In this document: piece by piece, positions 24,190 to 27,265 of the stretch
Layout: each line of letters begins with the position of its first letter
How positions within the stretch are numbered: position 1 is the first letter of the stretch
Assembly (NCBI GenBank): GCA_017880985.1
Contig: JADGRK010000002.1
Coordinates: 1-27,265 of the forward strand
Reading direction: 5' to 3'
Length of the DNA stretch: 27,265 bases
Source of the DNA: Rhodoferax sp.
GTDB lineage: Bacteria; Pseudomonadota; Gammaproteobacteria; Burkholderiales; Burkholderiaceae_C
Notes under the pieces: generated by a model
Told to the model about the DNA's origin: nothing
Databases searched by the model: none
The model's input: only the letters and a program-made list of their open reading frames with translations
Position numbers and translations under genes: made by a program

Positions 24190-27138
24190 TCAGCCTACCG
24201 CTCGCTCGAGTGCCTGCCCACCACCATAGCTGCTCTGCACCGGGGCGGTGCCACCCAGGCTGATACGGATCGCGCAGTATTTGAACTCCGGTATTTTGCC
24301 GAATGGATCGAGCGCCGCGTTCGTCAGCTTGTTGATGGCGGCCTCGTAATAGCAGAAGGGTACAAAAACCGCACCGCGTGGTGAGCTGTCATCTGCCCGT
24401 GCGTACAGCGATACCGCGCCGCGCCGTGACGCTAGCGTGACCACATCACCCGGCTTGCCGCCCATGGCATCGAGATCAAGTGGATGCACCAGGGCAATCG
24501 GATCGGGTTCGATGGAGTCGAGTACCGTGGCGCGGCGCGTCATGCTGCCGGTATGCCAGTGCTCCAACTGGCGCCCGGTGATCAGTACCATTGGATAGTC
24601 GGCGTCCGGGCGCTCGTCGGCCGGGATAATGTCCGCGGGGACAAAGCGGGCGCGACCGGTTTCTCTGGGGAAGCAATCGCAAAACACCACCGATTGGCCG
24701 GGGTCGCCTTCCACGAGGCATGGGTAAGTAATCGCATGTTCGCGCTCCAGCCGGTCCCAGGTGATGCCGCCGATGCTGGGCATGGTGTGACGCATTTCGT
24801 CAAACACTTCACTGACATGCGTGTAGTGCCAGTCCAGCCCGAGACGCGCGGCGATTTGCTGGATGATCCACAAATCCTGTTTGGCTTCACCCGGCGGGTC
24901 GATGGCCTGACGACCCATTTGCACCAGCCGGTCGGTGTTGGTGAAGGTGCCGGTTTTTTCAGGGAAAGCACTGGCGGGCAAAATCACGTCGGCCAGATAG
25001 GCGGTTTCGGTCAGAAAAATATCCTGCACCACCAGATGATCCAGCGCGGCCAGAGACTCGCGCGCGTGGTTGGCATCCGGGTCGGACATGGCGGGGTTCT
25101 CACCCATGATGTACATGCCACGAATTTCCCCTTTCTTGATGGCGTGCATCACCTCGATCACGGTCAGGCCTGGCTTGTCATCCAGCGTGCCTGCGGCCAA
25201 GTTCCAGGCGGCCTCAAAGCGGGCCTGCACTTCCGGGTCAGATACGTGCTGATAGTCGGGATACATCATCGGGATCAGGCCTGCATCGGAGGCGCCCTGC
25301 ACATTGTTTTGTCCACGCAGCGGGTGCAATCCGGTACCGGGCCGGCCGATCTGGCCCGTCATGAGCGCCAGCGCGATCAGGCAGCGTGCATTGTCGGTGC
25401 CATGGATATGCTGGGAAATGCCCATCCCCCACAAGATCATGGAGGCTCTGGAGTTGGCATAGAGCCGCGCCACATATTTAATGGTGTCGGCATCGATACC
25501 GCAAATCGGTGCCATGGCTTCGGGGCTGTAACCCTCCACATTTTTCCGAAGTTCATCGTAGCCAATCGTGCGGCTGGCGATGAAGTCCTTGTCGACCAGG
25601 CCCTCGGTCACGATGACATTCATCATGGCGTTGAGCAAAGCAACGTCGGTGTCCGGCTTGAACTGCAGGAAACGGTGCGCGATGCGCGCCATATCTGAGC
25701 GGCGCGGGTCGCAGACGACCAGTTGGGTACCGTTTTTCACCGCATTCTTGATCCAGGTGGCCGCCACCGGATGATTGACTGTCGGGTTGGCACCAATGAC
25801 GATAACGACTTCGGCCTGGGTCACATCCATGACCGGGTTGGATACCCCGCCGGAGCCAATGCCCTCCAGCAAGGCAGCCACAGATGATGCATGGCACAGG
25901 CGTGTGCAATGGTCCACGTTGTTGCTGCCAAAGCCGGTTCGTACCAGCTTCTGGAACAGGTAGGCTTCCTCGTTGCTGCCTTTGGCCGAGCCGAAGCCGG
26001 CCAGTGATTTTTTGCCGTATTGGTCGCGAATCTGCCTGAATTTATCCCCGGCCAGCGCCAGGGCTTCTTCCCAACTGGCTTCGCGAAACACGTCCATGAC
26101 GCGATCGGGGTCCATGCTGAAGTCGCCGCGCTTGGGCGCATCCGCGCGCCGAATCAATGGCTTGGTCAAACGCTGCGGGTGGTGTGCATAGTCGAAACCG
26201 TAGCGCCCTTTGACACACAGCCGGGCGTGATTGGCCGGGCCGTCACGACCTTCGACATAGAGAATCTTGTTGTCTTTGACGTTGTAGGTCAATTGACAGC
26301 CGACGCCGCAATAGGGACACACCGAATTGACCTTCTTGTCCGGTACCTGAAGTCCCACTTCGCGTGCCGGCATAAGTGCCCCGGTGGGGCAGGCTTGAAC
26401 GCATTCGCCACAAGCCACGCAGGTGGAGGCGCCCATGGGGTCATCCATATCGAAGACAATTTTGGCCTGATCGCCCCGAAAGGCAAGACCAATGACATCA
26501 TTGACTTGCTCGTCGCGACAGGCGCGCAGGCACCGGGTGCACTGAATGCAGGCATCCAGGTTGACCGTGATGGCCGGGTGGGAAACATCCTGCCTGACTT
26601 GTTCACGCGCTTCAAAGCGGGGTTTGCCGACGGCGAGTTTCTTGGCCCACTGATCGACTTCATTCTCGCGGGTGTAGGCGGTCTCCGGCATGTCCGACAG
26701 CAACAGCTCCAGCACCATCTTTTGCGAGGCAACAGCGCGATCGCTGTTGCTGGTGACCTTCATGCCAGCCGCTGGTGAGCGACAGCATGAAGGTGCCAGC
26801 ACCCGCTCGCCATCGATCTCAACCATGCAAGAGCGGCAGTTGCCAACCGGCTCCAGTCCCTCTTTGTAGCAAAGATGAGGTATTTCAACTCCCTCACGTT
26901 TTGCGACCTGAAGCAGGGTTTCATTGGCCCGGCCGGTGACATCGCGCTTGTCGAGTGTAAACTCTGGCGCAACCCGGGAGCGCGGCGTAAAGTAGTCGCC
27001 CAAATCATTGACTACGCAAGAGAAATGTCCACGTGGACCTACGAGACGCTGGAGAGAGCGATCGGTCGGACAAGACCTGTCGACGGCTCGAATGAGAAGG
27101 CGACGCAGAGCCTCTTCCATCTGACTTCTGCACATCAC
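24190..27138 (-). CDS. fdhA: Formate dehydrogenase alpha subunit (Mo/W-bisMGD); 5' end rearranged
   Basis: Residue numbers count from the ATG at 27138. The 2Fe-2S domain has Cys90, 101, 104 and 118. Two 4Fe-4S ferredoxin motifs follow (Cys197/200/203/207 and Cys240/243/246/250). The molybdopterin domain has Cys274/277/281/308 and a probable Mo-ligand Cys415 in HCTRLCHASS. This fits cytoplasmic NAD-linked formate dehydrogenases. The NuoG/FdsA-type His-Cys3 motif expected near residue 150 is absent. Native similarity begins only near residue 60 (FTLDKRD, about 26961). The preceding frame is antisense to a nuclease fragment, so the true start is unknown; TTG at 27003 is one option. No beta, gamma or delta subunit gene is adjacent. 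The core identity is firm, the 5' boundary is not. Confidence 0.85.
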   Translation of the reverse strand: MMCRSQMEEALRRLLIRAVDRSCPTDRSLQRLVGPRGHFSCVVNDLGDYFTPRSRVAPEFTLDKRDVTGRANETLLQVAKREGVEIPHLCYKEGLEPVGNCRSCMVEIDGERVLAPSCCRSPAAGMKVTSNSDRAVASQKMVLELLLSDMPETAYTRENEVDQWAKKLAVGKPRFEAREQVRQDVSHPAITVNLDACIQCTRCLRACRDEQVNDVIGLAFRGDQAKIVFDMDDPMGASTCVACGECVQACPTGALMPAREVGLQVPDKKVNSVCPYCGVGCQLTYNVKDNKILYVEGRDGPANHARLCVKGRYGFDYAHHPQRLTKPLIRRADAPKRGDFSMDPDRVMDVFREASWEEALALAGDKFRQIRDQYGKKSLAGFGSAKGSNEEAYLFQKLVRTGFGSNNVDHCTRLCHASSVAALLEGIGSGGVSNPVMDVTQAEVVIVIGANPTVNHPVAATWIKNAVKNGTQLVVCDPRRSDMARIAHRFLQFKPDTDVALLNAMMNVIVTEGLVDKDFIASRTIGYDELRKNVEGYSPEAMAPICGIDADTIKYVARLYANSRASMILWGMGISQHIHGTDNARCLIALALMTGQIGRPGTGLHPLRGQNNVQGASDAGLIPMMYPDYQHVSDPEVQARFEAAWNLAAGTLDDKPGLTVIEVMHAIKKGEIRGMYIMGENPAMSDPDANHARESLAALDHLVVQDIFLTETAYLADVILPASAFPEKTGTFTNTDRLVQMGRQAIDPPGEAKQDLWIIQQIAARLGLDWHYTHVSEVFDEMRHTMPSIGGITWDRLEREHAITYPCLVEGDPGQSVVFCDCFPRETGRARFVPADIIPADERPDADYPMVLITGRQLEHWHTGSMTRRATVLDSIEPDPIALVHPLDLDAMGGKPGDVVTLASRRGAVSLYARADDSSPRGAVFVPFCYYEAAINKLTNAALDPFGKIPEFKYCAIRISLGGTAPVQSSYGGGQALERAVG

Positions 27139-27234
27139 GAGATTGAGGAAGCGTCATTCCACGATGCTGTCTCGCGAAACCTGAAGCGCGGACGATTTCT
27201 GCTGCTGGTCGTTGGCGATGGCATCAGGGAGTGA
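26935..27234 (+). pseudogene. Fragment of a PD-(D/E)XK-like nuclease gene
   Basis: The plus-strand frame reads GDIALVECKLWRNPGARR, then KVVAQIIDYAREMSTW, and later EASFHDAVSRNLKRGR and LLLVVGDGIRE. This pattern (ECK catalytic motif, WRNPxARR, DYA, then GDGIRE) is one I recognise from a bacterial family of predicted PD-(D/E)XK nucleases. The N-terminal part is missing: upstream sequence is the reverse complement of fdhA coding DNA. The frame stops with TGA at 27232-27234 just after GDGIRE, where family members normally continue. After that stop the frame is open to the window end. It is best seen as a truncated gene remnant. Family assignment is from memory of the motif pattern, not a search. 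Confidence 0.65.
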
Positions 27235-27265
27235 GACCTCTTGTCGGAGGCCCAGCTCGCGCGCG

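Noticed and set aside
23941..24384. Plus-strand frame of 147 codons in the fdh-prpE gap
   Set aside because: Over 40% of it is antisense to the fdhA 3' end and the rest shows no family resemblance or ribosome-binding site.
24484..25698. 404-codon plus-strand frame antisense to fdhA
   Set aside because: Shadow of a conserved molybdopterin gene, with no family motif and no ribosome-binding context.

Overview
The window looks like a chromosomal segment of a betaproteobacterium in the Burkholderiales, most likely a Comamonadaceae (Rhodoferax/Polaromonas-like) organism. This rests on the gene order ndk-rlmN-pilW-rodZ-ispG-hisS-yfgM-bamB, the sucA-sucB-lpd-zapE cluster and the protein sequences, not on a database search. 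I saw no rRNA, tRNA, CRISPR array, prophage or intact insertion sequence.

Positions 1-9590, all minus strand: scpB and rluB overlap by 4 bp. A short hairpin-bearing leader follows, then a tightly packed series: ndk, rlmN (23S rRNA/tRNA methylation), pilW (type IV pilus lipoprotein), rodZ-like, ispG (isoprenoid synthesis), hisS, yfgM and a partial bamB. BamB has a GTG start overlapping the yfgM stop and runs off the left edge. Three tandem, diverging copies of a ~44-bp hairpin repeat lie between hisS and yfgM.

Positions 9720-14411: rluD (minus) and bamD (plus) diverge with only 14 bp between start codons. bamD and a DinG/YoaA-type Fe-S helicase gene converge and share 38 bp of coding sequence. 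A PP2C-type protein phosphatase follows on the plus strand.

Positions 14470-21825, minus strand: the 2-oxoglutarate dehydrogenase genes sucA (E1), sucB (E2) and lpd (E3), then zapE and a small unknown secreted protein. Every gap in sucA-sucB-lpd-zapE holds a palindromic repeat. Three copies belong to the same family as the hisS/yfgM repeat, and one is an unrelated 80-bp MITE-like element.

Positions 21994-27265: prpE (propionyl-CoA synthetase) and a large molybdopterin formate dehydrogenase alpha subunit, both minus. The 5' end of the fdh gene abuts, and runs antisense through, a plus-strand fragment of a PD-(D/E)XK-like nuclease gene that lacks its N-terminus and carries an early stop. This is a rearrangement breakpoint or an assembly chimera.

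Most of the window is conserved housekeeping DNA. The items most worth a second look are the dispersed hairpin repeat family, the fdh/nuclease junction, and the overlapping gene ends around bamD. I found no convincing new multi-gene system.
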